64,000 nt of DNA from Microbacterium bovistercoris. Its GTDB lineage: Bacteria > Actinomycetota > Actinomycetes > Actinomycetales > Microbacteriaceae. Made by a program: the position numbers and the translations under genes. Within the stretch, counting starts at the first letter, position 1. The number at the start of each line of letters is the position of its first letter. Under the pieces are notes generated by a model. That model was not told the DNA's origin and made no database searches. It was given only the letters and a program-made list of their open reading frames with translations. The stretch lies in the NCBI RefSeq assembly GCF_003387575.1, contig NZ_QUAB01000045.1, positions 119,529-183,528 of the forward strand, written 5' to 3'. Positions 1 through 9,524 of the stretch are shown piece after piece.

Positions 1-1
1 C

Positions 2-3000
2 TGCGCCGACGATCAGTGCGGCACGGGAGCCGCGGATGCCAGTGACGAGTTCATCATCGTCGCGGCGAGCTACGACATCACCACCACGAAGTCGATCGAC
101 CCGGCATCCGTGTACGAGGACGAGTCGAAGGACTACACGACGCAGCTCGGCGGGCGCCCGAACGGCACCGCCCGCACCACGCTGTTCACGCTGACCGACA
201 CCACGCCGACGTTCTGGAACACGATGGACTTCACCGGTGCGCAGATCGTCGTGCCCGCCCCGGTGAACCAGGTGGCGATGGATGTGCTCAGCACCGGCGT
301 GACCTACGTCGACGTCGCGGGCACCCTCACGGCGCTGTGCAACGGTCTGCCGCTGACCGACACCTCACCCTGCTGGGTGCAGGGCGCCTGGGTGGATGCC
401 GCGGCCGGCGACACCGTCGTGTTCGATCTGCCCGCCGGTGTCAGCGACCCGACCACGGTGGTCGGCGTGCGGTTCCGCGCCCAGGAGGTCGACGGCGACG
501 GGAACGTGCTCCAGTGGGAGCGCCCGTACAACCCGCAGCTGACGTACTCGGTCACGACCGAGCGCCGCGACACGCTGCGCAGCGACCCGGACACGCTGGT
601 CTCGACCACGCGGCCCGACCTCGAGCCGAACCCCGGCGAGACCGACCTCGGCGTGATCAGCGACGACGTGCAGTCGTACAGCGAAGCGCAGTTCGGCCAG
701 CAGAAGTTCACCGAGGACGGCGAGGCGGCCGACGACACCGTGGTGCTGCACCGTCCGAACGCGGTGAAGATCACCAAGACCCGCGGCTCGTCCACCCTGA
801 TCAGTCCGACGGGCACGATCCCCTACGTCGTGACGGTCACCAACACCGGGCAGTGGGACATGACCGGCTTCCACCTGGTCGACCAGGTGCAGACGGACGC
901 TGAGGGGTCGCTGTTGGTCGAACCCGACCCGACGGCGTACACGTTCACGCTGACCGGCGACGGAGCGCCCTCCGGCGATCCCGGTTTCAGCGCGTCGCTG
1001 AACGAGCAGACCGGTGAGTTGACCATCGACGGGCCCGACGACTTCGTGTTCATGCACGGCTGGACCCTGACGATGAACGCGCCGCTGAAGTTCCGCGACG
1101 ACGTCACCCCTGACACCGTCGTGACCAACGAGGCCACCGTGACCTCCGACCGGCTCTTCGAGACCTGCGAAGGCACCACCGTCGTGGACGGCAAGGACCT
1201 CACGCCGAAGCCCGTCGAGAACACCCCGCCAGGGGTCGACGACTGCTCGGCCGACACGTCGATCGCCCCCCTCGCCAACGCGACGATCGCGGCGAAGAAG
1301 TACGTCAAGGGCAACGACGGCGGTGACCCGGCCGTGGCCGGCGACGACGACCTCGGCGTCCTGAACGTGACCGGCGACGCCGCGGCCTGCGATGCGAGCC
1401 AGGGCGGCGTCACGAACGACGGCTTCTACTCCTACCCCTGCGCGCCGGTGATCCGCCCGGGTGGTATCGAGACCTGGCGTCTCGACTTCACGAACACCGG
1501 CAACACCGCCGCCAAGGTGGTCGCAGCAGTGGACACTCTGCCCTCGGTCGACGACCAGGGCGTGATCGTCCCCGGAGACCGCGGGTCGCAGTACGGCGTG
1601 ACCCTCACCGGCAGTCTGAAGGCGAACTTCGACGAGCTCGCCGACAGCGTGGACTCGGACACCGGCATCTACCTGTCTCTCGTGCAGCTGAGCCAGGCGT
1701 GCAACACGAACGCCATCAAGGTGTACACCGAGGGTGCGACGCCCGACCCCGGCTGCGCGTTCGATTGGGTGAAGGCCGATGCCAGCACTCCGCCGGAGGT
1801 GCTCAGGGCCGCGCGCAGCGTGATGCTGGTGCTGGAGTATCAGAACCCGACGGGCGCTTCACCCGCGCCGGGTCTGCGACCGGGTGAGACGCTGCGAGTC
1901 GAGTTCGACACCCAGACCCCGTACCAGCTGCCCGCCGAGTCGGCGGTCGCGAACGGCCTGCCCGTCGCCTACAACTCGTTCGCCACAGCATCACGCTCCA
2001 ACTCGACCGTCACCCAGCCGGAGCGCCCCTCGCTCGTCGTGGAGCCGCAGAAGGTCGGCGTGGCCACCGCCACCGGTCAGCTCCTCCTGTCGAAGGCGGT
2101 GGACGCCCCGGACTTCTCCACCGACGTGACCCTGCCCGACAGCTATCCGATGCTCGTCACGTGCACCTCGGGCGGCGAAGACGTCACCCTGCTGCACGCC
2201 GACGGTTCGGATGCCAGCAGGCCGACCCTCGACGCGGACGGCACCGTCCTCGTCTACGACAACACCACGGGCCCGGTCAACCTGCCGCTGTTCTCCACCT
2301 GCACCATCGTGGAGGACCCGGAGATCCCCGGCGTGGTCGTGACCGTCGACCCGGAGGACGGCGTGACAGCGGAGCGCGATCTCGCCGAGGACGACGCGGT
2401 GTGGGATCCGTACACCGGCGACGTCGAACAGGCGTCCATCCAGGTCTCCAACGTCTACCGTGCCGGCGGCTTCACCGTCGAGAAGGCCGTGGACGACGGC
2501 GGCGCCGAGAACCAGGACGGCGAGGCGATCGTCTACGACCGCACTTACGCGTTCGAGGCCACTTGCACCTATCTGGATCAGGAGGTCGTCCCCGAGGCCG
2601 ACCGCACGTTCACGCTCGACGACGGCGAGAGCAAGACGTTCTCCGACATCGCCGCCGGTGCGGACTGCACCGTGACGGAGACGGATGCCGGTGGAGCGCC
2701 GATCACGAACGTCGTCGTCACGGAGAACGGTGATGCCGGCGATTCCGAGGCCTCCGCCGAGGCATCCTTCCCTGTCCTCCCCTACGCGGACGGCTCGACG
2801 GCGCTCACCGTGGTCGAGTTCGAGAACGTGTACACCGTCGGCGCCGTCGAGGTGACGAAGATCATCGCCGGCTCGGGCGGCGACGCCTGGGGCGGCAGCA
2901 CCTTCACCGTCCGCATGGTCTGCACCCTGGACGGCGTGACCCCGAACCCGGTGTACGACGACACGCACACCCTCAGTCGTGACGATCCGACCTGGACCGT

Positions 3001-5647
3001 GCCGAACCTCCCGACCGGTGCCACCTGCGTGATCACCGAGACCGAGAACGGCGGGGCCAACGGCTCGAGCGGCAGCGTCACGGTGACGGTCGGCGCCGAC
3101 CCGGCCGCGCCGGTCGAGGCCGACATCACGAACACGTTCACCGTCGGGTCGCTGCAGGTGCAGAAGGAGCTCGAAGGCGCCCCCGCGAATGCGCTCGACC
3201 CCGCGACCACGTTCCAGTACCAGGTCAGCCTGGCCTGCACGCGTGAGGTCAACGGCGAGACCGTCCCCGTGACGATCCCCGGCGGCGCCACCCGGACGAT
3301 CACCGGTGCCGGCACCGCCCTGTACGAGGGGCTGCCCACCGGCGCCGAGTGCATCGTTTCCGAGACGGACGACGGTCACGCGACCGGGCACACCATCAGT
3401 CCCGACCAGCCGGTGGAGATCGGTGACGGCACCACCCCCGTGGTCGTCACCGTCACCAACGAGTTCGACAACGGCTCGGTGTCGGTCGAGAAGACGATCG
3501 ACGCCCCCGAGGGCTATCCGGTGCCGGAGTCTTTCACCGCGACAGTGACCTGCACCTGGCAGGGTGCGGCGGTGCCGCTGGCGAACGACGGCGAGGTGAC
3601 GATCGTGCCGGGCGAGGACCCCGTGGTGATCGATGACGTGCCCGTCGGCTCGGTCTGCTCCGTCGCCGAGGACGACGCCGGACAGACCGGCACCACGGTC
3701 TCTCCGGAGCAGGTCACCGTCACCGAGGCGGATCAGACCTTCGGCTTCACGATCGAGAACACCTACGAGTGGGCGTCCCTCGAGGTCGGCAAGAAGGTCG
3801 TCTCGGACTCGACCGCGATCCCGACCCAGTTCGAGTTCCACGTCGTCTGCACCTACCAGGGCGAGACCGTCGTCGACGAGACGTTCACGCTGAACGCGAA
3901 TGAGACCGAGACGATCGACGAGATCCCGGCGCGCTCGGAGTGCACCGTCACCGAGACCGACGATCGCGAGGCGACCGGCACGGTCACCCGGGCACATGTC
4001 TCCGGCGTGGACGGCGATCTGGCACCGCAGATCGATCAGGAGACGCGCACCGTCGTGATCCCCGAACTGCAGCCCGGTGACACCGCGGGCGTGAACACGG
4101 TGACGTACACGAACCTGTTCGGCACCTCGCAGGTGGTGCTGAACAAGGAGTTCGAGGGTGCCGGAGCCGACCAGTACGGCCTCGACCAGACGTTCACCTT
4201 CAGCTACTCGTGCGAGTACGCGGGCGAGGTCGTCTTCGCCGGCCAGGTCGAGCTGAACGCCGAGAACGGGTGGACCAGCGCCATCGTCGACCTCGTGCAG
4301 GGCACGGTGTGCACCGTCACGGAGGACGACCTGAACGGCGCTGACGCCGTCGTGTTCACGCCGAACGACGGCGAGGACACCACGACCGGAGTCGTCACCA
4401 TCCCCGAGGGCGGAGGCGTCGTCACCGTCACCGCGACGAACTGGTACCTCACCGGTTCGCTGCAGGTCACGAAGACGTTCGCCGGTGACGGTGCCGAGAA
4501 GTACGGCACCTCCGCCTACGAGCTGAGCCTGCGCTGCGTGCGCGACGGTGAGGTCGTGGACATCCCCGAGGGCGCCATCCGCATCGTCAGCGCCGACTCC
4601 CCCACCGCGCTCTGGGAGAACCTGCCCACCGGCGCGAACTGCCGCCTGACCGAGGTCGATGACGGCGGCGCGAGCTCCACGCAGATCCTGGACGAGAACG
4701 GCGATGTCGTCGCGGGCGACGGAGAGGGCTACGACTTCACCGTCGAGACCGATCCGACGATCCTCAGCGTCGACGACCAGCCGCAGCCGTCGCTCACGGT
4801 CGAGAACACGTTCAACCTCGCGCAGGTGTCCGTGACGAAGACCGTCGACAATGGCGGCGCGGTCGACGCGAACGGCGAGCCGGTCGAGTACGGACCGTTC
4901 GAGGTCACGCTGACGTGCATGTGGGACGAACAGCGGGTGACCGCCGCCGAGCCCATGACCCAGCAGATCTCCGGCGGCGAGACCGTCACCTGGACCGAGC
5001 TGCCGCAGGACGCCGAATGCACGGTCACCGAGTCCGACGCCGCCGGCGCCGAGTCCACCACGATGGTGGTCACCCAGGGCGGCACGGAAGGCGAGCCGCA
5101 GGACGCGACGACGACCGAGCTCGCTCCCCTGCCGAACACGGATGCCGCGGACCAGACCTCTGTGGCGATCACGAACACGTTCGGGGTCAGCGCTCTGAGC
5201 ATCTCGAAGGTCGTGGACGGCTCCGGAGCATCCGCCGTCACGCGCACCTTCCCGGTGCAGGTGACATGCGTGCTCGTCGACCCGTCGCACCCGGCCCCTG
5301 GCCTGGTGGTCCGTGACGAGACCTTCCAGATCGGCGGTCCGTCGCGGCTCACCGCAGAGGTCGCCGACCTGCCGGCCGGCAGCGAGTGCACCGTGACCGA
5401 GACGGATGCCGGGGACGCCGACCGCACCACGATGACAGTGGACGGTGAGACGCAGAACGGCGCATCCGGCACCGTGACTCTCGCTTCGGGACACGTGTCG
5501 ATCGCGTTCACGAACACGTTCATCGCACCGCTGCCCGCCACCGGAGCCGACACCCGCACCGTGGCGATCGCCGTCACGGGAGGCATCGCCCTGCTGCTGG
5601 CCGGGCTGATGCTCATCGCGACGGCGCGTCGGCGCCGAGTGAGCTGA
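2..5647 (+). CDS. Sortase-anchored surface protein with ten DUF5979 repeats (5' end outside window)
   Basis: The frame is open to the left edge, so the true start lies upstream; the GTG at 110 is only an internal codon. About 1880 residues are visible. The first third contains DUF11-like beta modules (for example YVVTVTNTG near 820-850 and WRLDFTNTG near 1475-1505). From about 2070 to 5530 there are ten tandem modules of about 115 residues that I recognise as DUF5979. Each has a Lys in the first strand, a Cys pair, a VTETD-like Glu motif and a closing TNTF/ENVY Asn. The C-terminus has LPATG (5531-5545), a hydrophobic helix and RRRR, a standard sortase signal. The inferred role is a stalk-like cell-wall adhesin or pilin-like protein exposed outside the cell. 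No sortase gene lies in the window. Confidence 0.88.
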   Translation, partial: CADDQCGTGAADASDEFIIVAASYDITTTKSIDPASVYEDESKDYTTQLGGRPNGTARTTLFTLTDTTPTFWNTMDFTGAQIVVPAPVNQVAMDVLSTGVTYVDVAGTLTALCNGLPLTDTSPCWVQGAWVDAAAGDTVVFDLPAGVSDPTTVVGVRFRAQEVDGDGNVLQWERPYNPQLTYSVTTERRDTLRSDPDTLVSTTRPDLEPNPGETDLGVISDDVQSYSEAQFGQQKFTEDGEAADDTVVLHRPNAVKITKTRGSSTLISPTGTIPYVVTVTNTGQWDMTGFHLVDQVQTDAEGSLLVEPDPTAYTFTLTGDGAPSGDPGFSASLNEQTGELTIDGPDDFVFMHGWTLTMNAPLKFRDDVTPDTVVTNEATVTSDRLFETCEGTTVVDGKDLTPKPVENTPPGVDDCSADTSIAPLANATIAAKKYVKGNDGGDPAVAGDDDLGVLNVTGDAAACDASQGGVTNDGFYSYPCAPVIRPGGIETWRLDFTNTGNTAAKVVAAVDTLPSVDDQGVIVPGDRGSQYGVTLTGSLKANFDELADSVDSDTGIYLSLVQLSQACNTNAIKVYTEGATPDPGCAFDWVKADASTPPEVLRAARSVMLVLEYQNPTGASPAPGLRPGETLRVEFDTQTPYQLPAESAVANGLPVAYNSFATASRSNSTVTQPERPSLVVEPQKVGVATATGQLLLSKAVDAPDFSTDVTLPDSYPMLVTCTSGGEDVTLLHADGSDASRPTLDADGTVLVYDNTTGPVNLPLFSTCTIVEDPEIPGVVVTVDPEDGVTAERDLAEDDAVWDPYTGDVEQASIQVSNVYRAGGFTVEKAVDDGGAENQDGEAIVYDRTYAFEATCTYLDQEVVPEADRTFTLDDGESKTFSDIAAGADCTVTETDAGGAPITNVVVTENGDAGDSEASAEASFPVLPYADGSTALTVVEFENVYTVGAVEVTKIIAGSGGDAWGGSTFTVRMVCTLDGVTPNPVYDDTHTLSRDDPTWTVPNLPTGATCVITETENGGANGSSGSVTVTVGADPAAPVEADITNTFTVGSLQVQKELEGAPANALDPATTFQYQVSLACTREVNGETVPVTIPGGATRTITGAGTALYEGLPTGAECIVSETDDGHATGHTISPDQPVEIGDGTTPVVVTVTNEFDNGSVSVEKTIDAPEGYPVPESFTATVTCTWQGAAVPLANDGEVTIVPGEDPVVIDDVPVGSVCSVAEDDAGQTGTTVSPEQVTVTEADQTFGFTIENTYEWASLEVGKKVVSDSTAIPTQFEFHVVCTYQGETVVDETFTLNANETETIDEIPARSECTVTETDDREATGTVTRAHVSGVDGDLAPQIDQETRTVVIPELQPGDTAGVNTVTYTNLFGTSQVVLNKEFEGAGADQYGLDQTFTFSYSCEYAGEVVFAGQVELNAENGWTSAIVDLVQGTVCTVTEDDLNGADAVVFTPNDGEDTTTGVVTIPEGGGVVTVTATNWYLTGSLQVTKTFAGDGAEKYGTSAYELSLRCVRDGEVVDIPEGAIRIVSADSPTALWENLPTGANCRLTEVDDGGASSTQILDENGDVVAGDGEGYDFTVETDPTILSVDDQPQPSLTVENTFNLAQVSVTKTVDNGGAVDANGEPVEYGPFEVTLTCMWDEQRVTAAEPMTQQISGGETVTWTELPQDAECTVTESDAAGAESTTMVVTQGGTEGEPQDATTTELAPLPNTDAADQTSVAITNTFGVSALSISKVVDGSGASAVTRTFPVQVTCVLVDPSHPAPGLVVRDETFQIGGPSRLTAEVADLPAGSECTVTETDAGDADRTTMTVDGETQNGASGTVTLASGHVSIAFTNTFIAPLPATGADTRTVAIAVTGGIALLLAGLMLIATARRRRVS
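2070..5530 (+). repeat. Ten tandem protein-level DUF5979 modules
   Basis: Ten modules of about 345 bases sit head to tail inside the surface-protein gene. Each begins with a strand such as VEVTK, LQVQK or VSVEK, carries one Cys early and one Cys just before a TVTETD-like motif, and ends with TNTF, ENVY or a variant. The DNA copies are divergent, so the repetition shows in protein rather than as identical DNA. Confidence 0.85.
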
Positions 5648-5651
5648 CGTG

Positions 5652-5697
5652 CTTCGACAGGCTCAGCGACCCGCCCGGGTTCCTGAGCCTGTCGAAG
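5652..5697. repeat. TTCGACAGGCTCAG palindromic element / possible terminator
   Basis: Perfect 15-base inverted repeat: CTTCGACAGGCTCAG at 5652-5666 and its complement at 5683-5697, with a 16-base loop. It sits 4 bases after the surface-protein stop codon. It can fold as a terminator hairpin but has no T run. I associate this core with dispersed palindromes in Microbacterium genomes. Confidence 0.7.
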
Positions 5698-5764
5698 GGC
5701 GCAGTCACCCGCCGCTGGGCGGATTTCGTCCTTACTGTGCGACGCGGTCTCGCCCGAGCCGGGC

Positions 5765-5770
5765 TAGTTT
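5765..5770 (+). promoter_or_regulatory. -10 box (TAGTTT), leaderless start of AI-2E-family gene
   Basis: TAGTTT is followed by six bases and then ATG at 5777. There is no Shine-Dalgarno sequence, and transcription would start at or next to the ATG. No convincing -35 box is visible. Confidence 0.5.
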
Positions 5771-5776
5771 GCGGTC

Positions 5777-6910
5777 ATGAAGCGCACACGACTGCTGTCC
5801 CGGACCCCGAGCGCGCCGGCCGTTACGCCGGCCGCATCGCCATCGTCCGAGGGGCGCAGCGTGCGCGCGATACTCGAGCGTCCCCTGGTCATCGCGTTCA
5901 TCGCGACCATCGGAGTGCTCGGCGGGCTGGTCCTCGGCACCGCCGTCGGGTCGATCACGACAGTCCTGGTGTACATCGTGCTGGCGCTGTTCGTGTCGCT
6001 CGGTCTGGATCCCGTGGTGAAGATGCTCGAACGCTGGGGCATGCGACGCGGAGCCGGGATCGGACTGGTCTTCGGTGTGTTCGCGCTGCTCGCCGCCGCG
6101 GTCCTCGTCTTCGTGCTCCCCTCGATCATCGCGCAGATCGGACAGTTCGTCGTCTCGGTGCGCGACGCCGCGCAGAACCTGGAATCGAACGAGTGGTATC
6201 GGTCACTGCCACCCGATGCGCAATCGGCGCTGTCGCAGGCCCTCGATGAGGCATCCGAGGCGCTGTCCCAGCCCAGCACGCTCGCCGCGGTCGGCGGGGG
6301 CGCCCTCGCGGTGGGCGTCGGCATCGCGAGCGCGGTGTCCGCAGGATTCATCGTCGTCGCACTGACGCTCTACTTCCTGTCCTCGCTCTCGGGCATGAAG
6401 CAGGCCCTGTACTCGCTCGCGCCGGCACGCAATCGGCCGAGGTTCTCCGACATCACCGAGCGTGTGACCGCATCGGTGGGCAGCTCGCTCCTCGGGTCCG
6501 TGACGATCTCCGCGATCAACGCGGCCGTCGTCCTGGCGCTGCACCTGCTCCTCGGTCTTCCGTTCGCAGTCCTGATGGCCACGATCGCCTTCGTCATCAC
6601 CCTCGTGCCGCTGTTCGGCTCGGTGATCTTCCTCGTCCTCGGCACACTGGTCGCGCTGCTGTCGAGTCCGACGCAGGCGATCGCCTTCGGGGTCTTCTAT
6701 CTGATCTACATCCAGATCGAGTCCTATGTGGTGACCCCGAGGATCATGAACAGGGCGATCGCGATTCCGGCCGCCCTCGTGCTCATCGGAGCCATGGTGG
6801 GCGGGACTCTTCTCGGCATCCTCGGTGTTCTCATCGCCCTGCCGGTCATGGCGACGATCCTGCTGATCATCCGGGAGATCGTCGTGCCGCGTCAGGACGC
6901 CAAGGTGTGA
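5777..6910 (+). CDS. AI-2E family transporter (PerM/YdiK type)
   Basis: A 377-residue integral membrane protein. A short basic N-terminus is followed by about eight hydrophobic segments. The family-typical layout is present: two or three N-terminal helices, a loop near residues 115-165 predicted outside the membrane, then the C-terminal bundle with LVPLFGSVIFLVLGTLVALL and a YVVTPRIMNRAI stretch. Members of this family include AI-2 exporters but also Na+/H+ antiporters and permeases of unknown substrate, so the substrate cannot be assigned. The ATG directly follows a -10 box. The next gene, a regulator, has its own leaderless promoter, so the two need not be an operon. Confidence 0.88.
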   Translation: MKRTRLLSRTPSAPAVTPAASPSSEGRSVRAILERPLVIAFIATIGVLGGLVLGTAVGSITTVLVYIVLALFVSLGLDPVVKMLERWGMRRGAGIGLVFGVFALLAAAVLVFVLPSIIAQIGQFVVSVRDAAQNLESNEWYRSLPPDAQSALSQALDEASEALSQPSTLAAVGGGALAVGVGIASAVSAGFIVVALTLYFLSSLSGMKQALYSLAPARNRPRFSDITERVTASVGSSLLGSVTISAINAAVVLALHLLLGLPFAVLMATIAFVITLVPLFGSVIFLVLGTLVALLSSPTQAIAFGVFYLIYIQIESYVVTPRIMNRAIAIPAALVLIGAMVGGTLLGILGVLIALPVMATILLIIREIVVPRQDAKV

Positions 6911-6951
6911 TGACGGGCGGACACAGGTCCTGGCCGTCCCCCGTATGCCCC

Positions 6952-6957
6952 TAGACT
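6952..6957 (+). promoter_or_regulatory. -10 box (TAGACT), leaderless start of MalT-type regulator
   Basis: TAGACT is separated by six bases from the ATG at 6964. This is the usual spacing for an actinobacterial leaderless mRNA, and no ribosome binding site is seen. Confidence 0.5.
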
Positions 6958-6963
6958 GCGGGT

Positions 6964-9174
6964 ATGGATGGGGGTTCTTCACTTCGTGCTGCCGACGACG
7001 TCGACGCGGAGATCCTCGGCAGGCGCGGAGCCGTCAGCCGCAGGAGCATCATCGAGCGTTCGCTGTCCGCGGCGGCCTTCGTCGTCGTGACGGCTCCGGC
7101 CGGCTACGGCAAGTCCACGCTGCTTCGGGAATGGGCAGAGCTCGATCCCCGCCGGCCCATCGTCGTCTCGCTCGGCCCGTTCGACAACGACCCGCTCGCC
7201 CTGCTGGCGAGCCTGGCCGCCGCATTCGCTGCGAGGATGCCCGGCGTCGGGGCGTTCGCGACGCTGGCGACGCAGCCGGCTTCGGGCCCTGCCGTCCTCG
7301 GCCGCCTTGCGCCGCGACTCGCCGCGACGATCGCCGAGGTCGCCGAACCCTTCATCCTGCTGATCGACGACCTCCACGAGGCGGCGACGCCGAGCTGCCA
7401 GGACGTGCTCGAGGTCGCGCTCTCGCGCATCCCCGCCGGCTCGCAGGTCGTGCTCGCCGGGCGGCGTCCGCAGCCGTTCCTGGCACGGATCCAGCCGACG
7501 GGCGAGGTGCTGCACATCGGGGCATCGCACCTGCGGATGGATGGTGAGGACGCGCGCACGGTGTTCGACGCCCTCGCCTCCCACGGACTGACCGACGACG
7601 CCCTCTCCGTGCTCCTCGAGCGCACCGAGGGGTGGCCCACCGCCATCGCTCTGGCGGCCATCGCTGCGCGGGAAGGCGGCGATCCGCTGAGCATCCTCGG
7701 CGACGATCGTCCGGTCTCCGAGTACCTGCACCGCGCGTGCTTCGACAGGCTGGGACCGGACGACCAGGCGTTCCTCCGCCGGACGGCCATCCTTCCGGAG
7801 GTCTTCCCCGAGTGCTGCGACGCCGTCCTCGGCGCGCAGGGCTCGAAGGGCACACTCCGTGCGCTGGAGGACCACGGCCTCTTCCTCACACCGCTCGATG
7901 CTCCCCGCGGCGCCTATCGCTACCACCAGCTGTTCCGCGAGTTCCTGCTCGACGAGCTGTCACGGGTCGAACCGGAACGGAAGGCGCGCCTGCATCTCGC
8001 GGCGGCCGAGTGGTACGAGTCCGCTGGCATGCCGTCGGAGGCGATCGACCAGCTTCTGTCCGCCGGCGAGCGCGAGCGCTCGGTGCGCATGGTCGCGGAA
8101 CGTGCGCAGAGTGCCTACCAGGCGGGCCAGATCGCGGCCCTGGAGCGCTGGATGTCCGCTCTCGGAGAGAAGGCGATCCGCTCCTATCCCCCGCTGCTCG
8201 TGCTGGCGGGGCTGCGCGCGGTCCTGGACGGCAACGCCCCGGAGGCCGATCGTTGGGCGAACATCATCGAGCAGACCGAGGACGACGCGCCCGCCGAACG
8301 GGGGCTGCCCACGTACGCGTCCGGCCGGGCGATGCTGCGCGCGATCATGTGCCGGAACGGCGTGGCATCTGCCGCGCGTTCGGCCGCCTACGCGGTGAGC
8401 TGCGAATCGCCCAGCAGCAGCTGGCGGGACCAGGCTCTGCATCTGCACGGCTGGATGCGGCAGCTCTCCGGCGATCTGCCGGGCGCGGTGGCCGCCTACA
8501 AGGAGTGCACCCGCCAGGCGATCGCGTTCGGCAACTACGACTCGGTGCTGCTCGCCGAGTCCGAGCTCGCGGTGATCGCACTTGACGCGGGTTCGGTCGC
8601 CGAGGCGGAGCGGCACGCCGAGGAGGCGATGGCGGTCATCGAGGCCGGTGGTCTGCACGGCTATCAGACCACGTGCCTCGCGCTCGCGGTGGGAGCCCGG
8701 ATCGCTCTGCGCAGGCAGGACCCCCAGCGTGCCGAACAGCTGCTCGTGCGGGCGATGCGCGACCGCGGGCAGTCCACGTACGTCACCCCCATCTTCGCCG
8801 TGAAGGTGCGCGTCGAGCTGTGCCGCGTGTTCATGATGCTCGGGAACTCGACGACGGCCGCCTACCTGCTGGACGAGATCGACGATCTGCTGCGCATCCG
8901 CCCCGATCTCGGCACGCTGCCCGTCGTGGTGGCAGAGCTGCGTCACTCCCTGGATCGCAGCCGCGCCCTGCTCGGAGGCTCACCGCTGACCCCCGCCGAG
9001 CAGCGGCTGCTCCCGTACCTGCAGACGCATCTCACGATCGCGGAGATCGGGACCCGCCTCTTCGTCTCTCGGAACACGGTCAGCTCCCAGGTCGCGTCCA
9101 TCTACCGGAAGCTCGACGTGACCACCAGGAGCGAAGCCGTGGACAGGGCGACGGAGATCGGCATCCTGGGCTGA
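6964..9174 (+). CDS. LuxR-family regulator, MalT-like STAND ATPase
   Basis: A 736-residue protein. It has a P-loop APAGYGKST (about residues 44-52), a Walker B-like FILLIDDLHE (about 133-142), a long helical TPR-like middle region, and a C-terminal LuxR/GerE helix-turn-helix (LTPAEQRLLPYL ... SRNTVSSQVASIYRKL, about 670-735). This architecture matches MalT-type signal-transduction ATPases, which bind ATP and an inducer and then multimerise on DNA. The inducer is unknown. It stands just upstream of the sulfatase operon, and a small decarboxylase-like gene converges on it with only 8 bases between the stop codons. Regulation of either neighbour is a guess from position. Confidence 0.9.
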   Translation: MDGGSSLRAADDVDAEILGRRGAVSRRSIIERSLSAAAFVVVTAPAGYGKSTLLREWAELDPRRPIVVSLGPFDNDPLALLASLAAAFAARMPGVGAFATLATQPASGPAVLGRLAPRLAATIAEVAEPFILLIDDLHEAATPSCQDVLEVALSRIPAGSQVVLAGRRPQPFLARIQPTGEVLHIGASHLRMDGEDARTVFDALASHGLTDDALSVLLERTEGWPTAIALAAIAAREGGDPLSILGDDRPVSEYLHRACFDRLGPDDQAFLRRTAILPEVFPECCDAVLGAQGSKGTLRALEDHGLFLTPLDAPRGAYRYHQLFREFLLDELSRVEPERKARLHLAAAEWYESAGMPSEAIDQLLSAGERERSVRMVAERAQSAYQAGQIAALERWMSALGEKAIRSYPPLLVLAGLRAVLDGNAPEADRWANIIEQTEDDAPAERGLPTYASGRAMLRAIMCRNGVASAARSAAYAVSCESPSSSWRDQALHLHGWMRQLSGDLPGAVAAYKECTRQAIAFGNYDSVLLAESELAVIALDAGSVAEAERHAEEAMAVIEAGGLHGYQTTCLALAVGARIALRRQDPQRAEQLLVRAMRDRGQSTYVTPIFAVKVRVELCRVFMMLGNSTTAAYLLDEIDDLLRIRPDLGTLPVVVAELRHSLDRSRALLGGSPLTPAEQRLLPYLQTHLTIAEIGTRLFVSRNTVSSQVASIYRKLDVTTRSEAVDRATEIGILG

Positions 9175-9182
9175 TCCGGCAT

Positions 9183-9524
9183 TCACGCGGACGGGAACCG
9201 GTCGACCGGCCCGGCCTGATCCTCATCGAGCCCCAGGGCCACGATGAGGCGCTGCGCAGCGGCGACCACTCTCGGCACCCCGACGGTCGGAGCCGTGATC
9301 ATCACGATCCGCACCAGTTCCGCGGCGCTCACCTGCGCGCGCACCGCCTCATCCACGATGGCCCCGAAAGAGGCATCCGTCCCGCCCACGGCGATGAGCG
9401 CGGCGAAGCGTGCGATGAGGTCGTCTCTGGGCGCACTCTCCTGGGCCGCCGAGGCGGGGACGAGATCGGAGTCGATGTCCTGCGAGTGGATGGCGAGGCG
9501 GCGCAGCTGCTCGATGTGATCCAC
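9183..9524 (-). CDS. Carboxymuconolactone decarboxylase-like small protein
   Basis: 113 residues if started at the GTG at 9524, which has a GGGAGGG site about six bases upstream. A longer frame to 9593 exists, but its extra residues look unrelated to the family. The helical core (ALIAVGGTDASFGAIVDEAVRAQ and ELVRIVMITAPTVGVPRVVAAAQRL) resembles CMD/AhpD-fold proteins. The usual CxxC redox pair of AhpD-like members is absent, so a peroxidase role is unlikely and the reaction is unknown. The gene converges on the LuxR-type regulator. Confidence 0.7.
   Translation of the reverse strand: MDHIEQLRRLAIHSQDIDSDLVPASAAQESAPRDDLIARFAALIAVGGTDASFGAIVDEAVRAQVSAAELVRIVMITAPTVGVPRVVAAAQRLIVALGLDEDQAGPVDRFPSA

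Noticed and set aside
1991..5494. 1167-residue open frame antisense to the DUF5979 repeats
   Set aside because: It mirrors the codon bias of the real gene, has no ribosome binding site or domain, and is a GC-driven shadow. The same applies to 14010-15848, 38656-42372, 44959-47397 and 50257-52599.
2070..5530. Possible CRISPR or DNA satellite from tandem spacing
   Set aside because: The units are protein-level modules of about 345 bases with divergent DNA; there are no short identical repeats with unique spacers.
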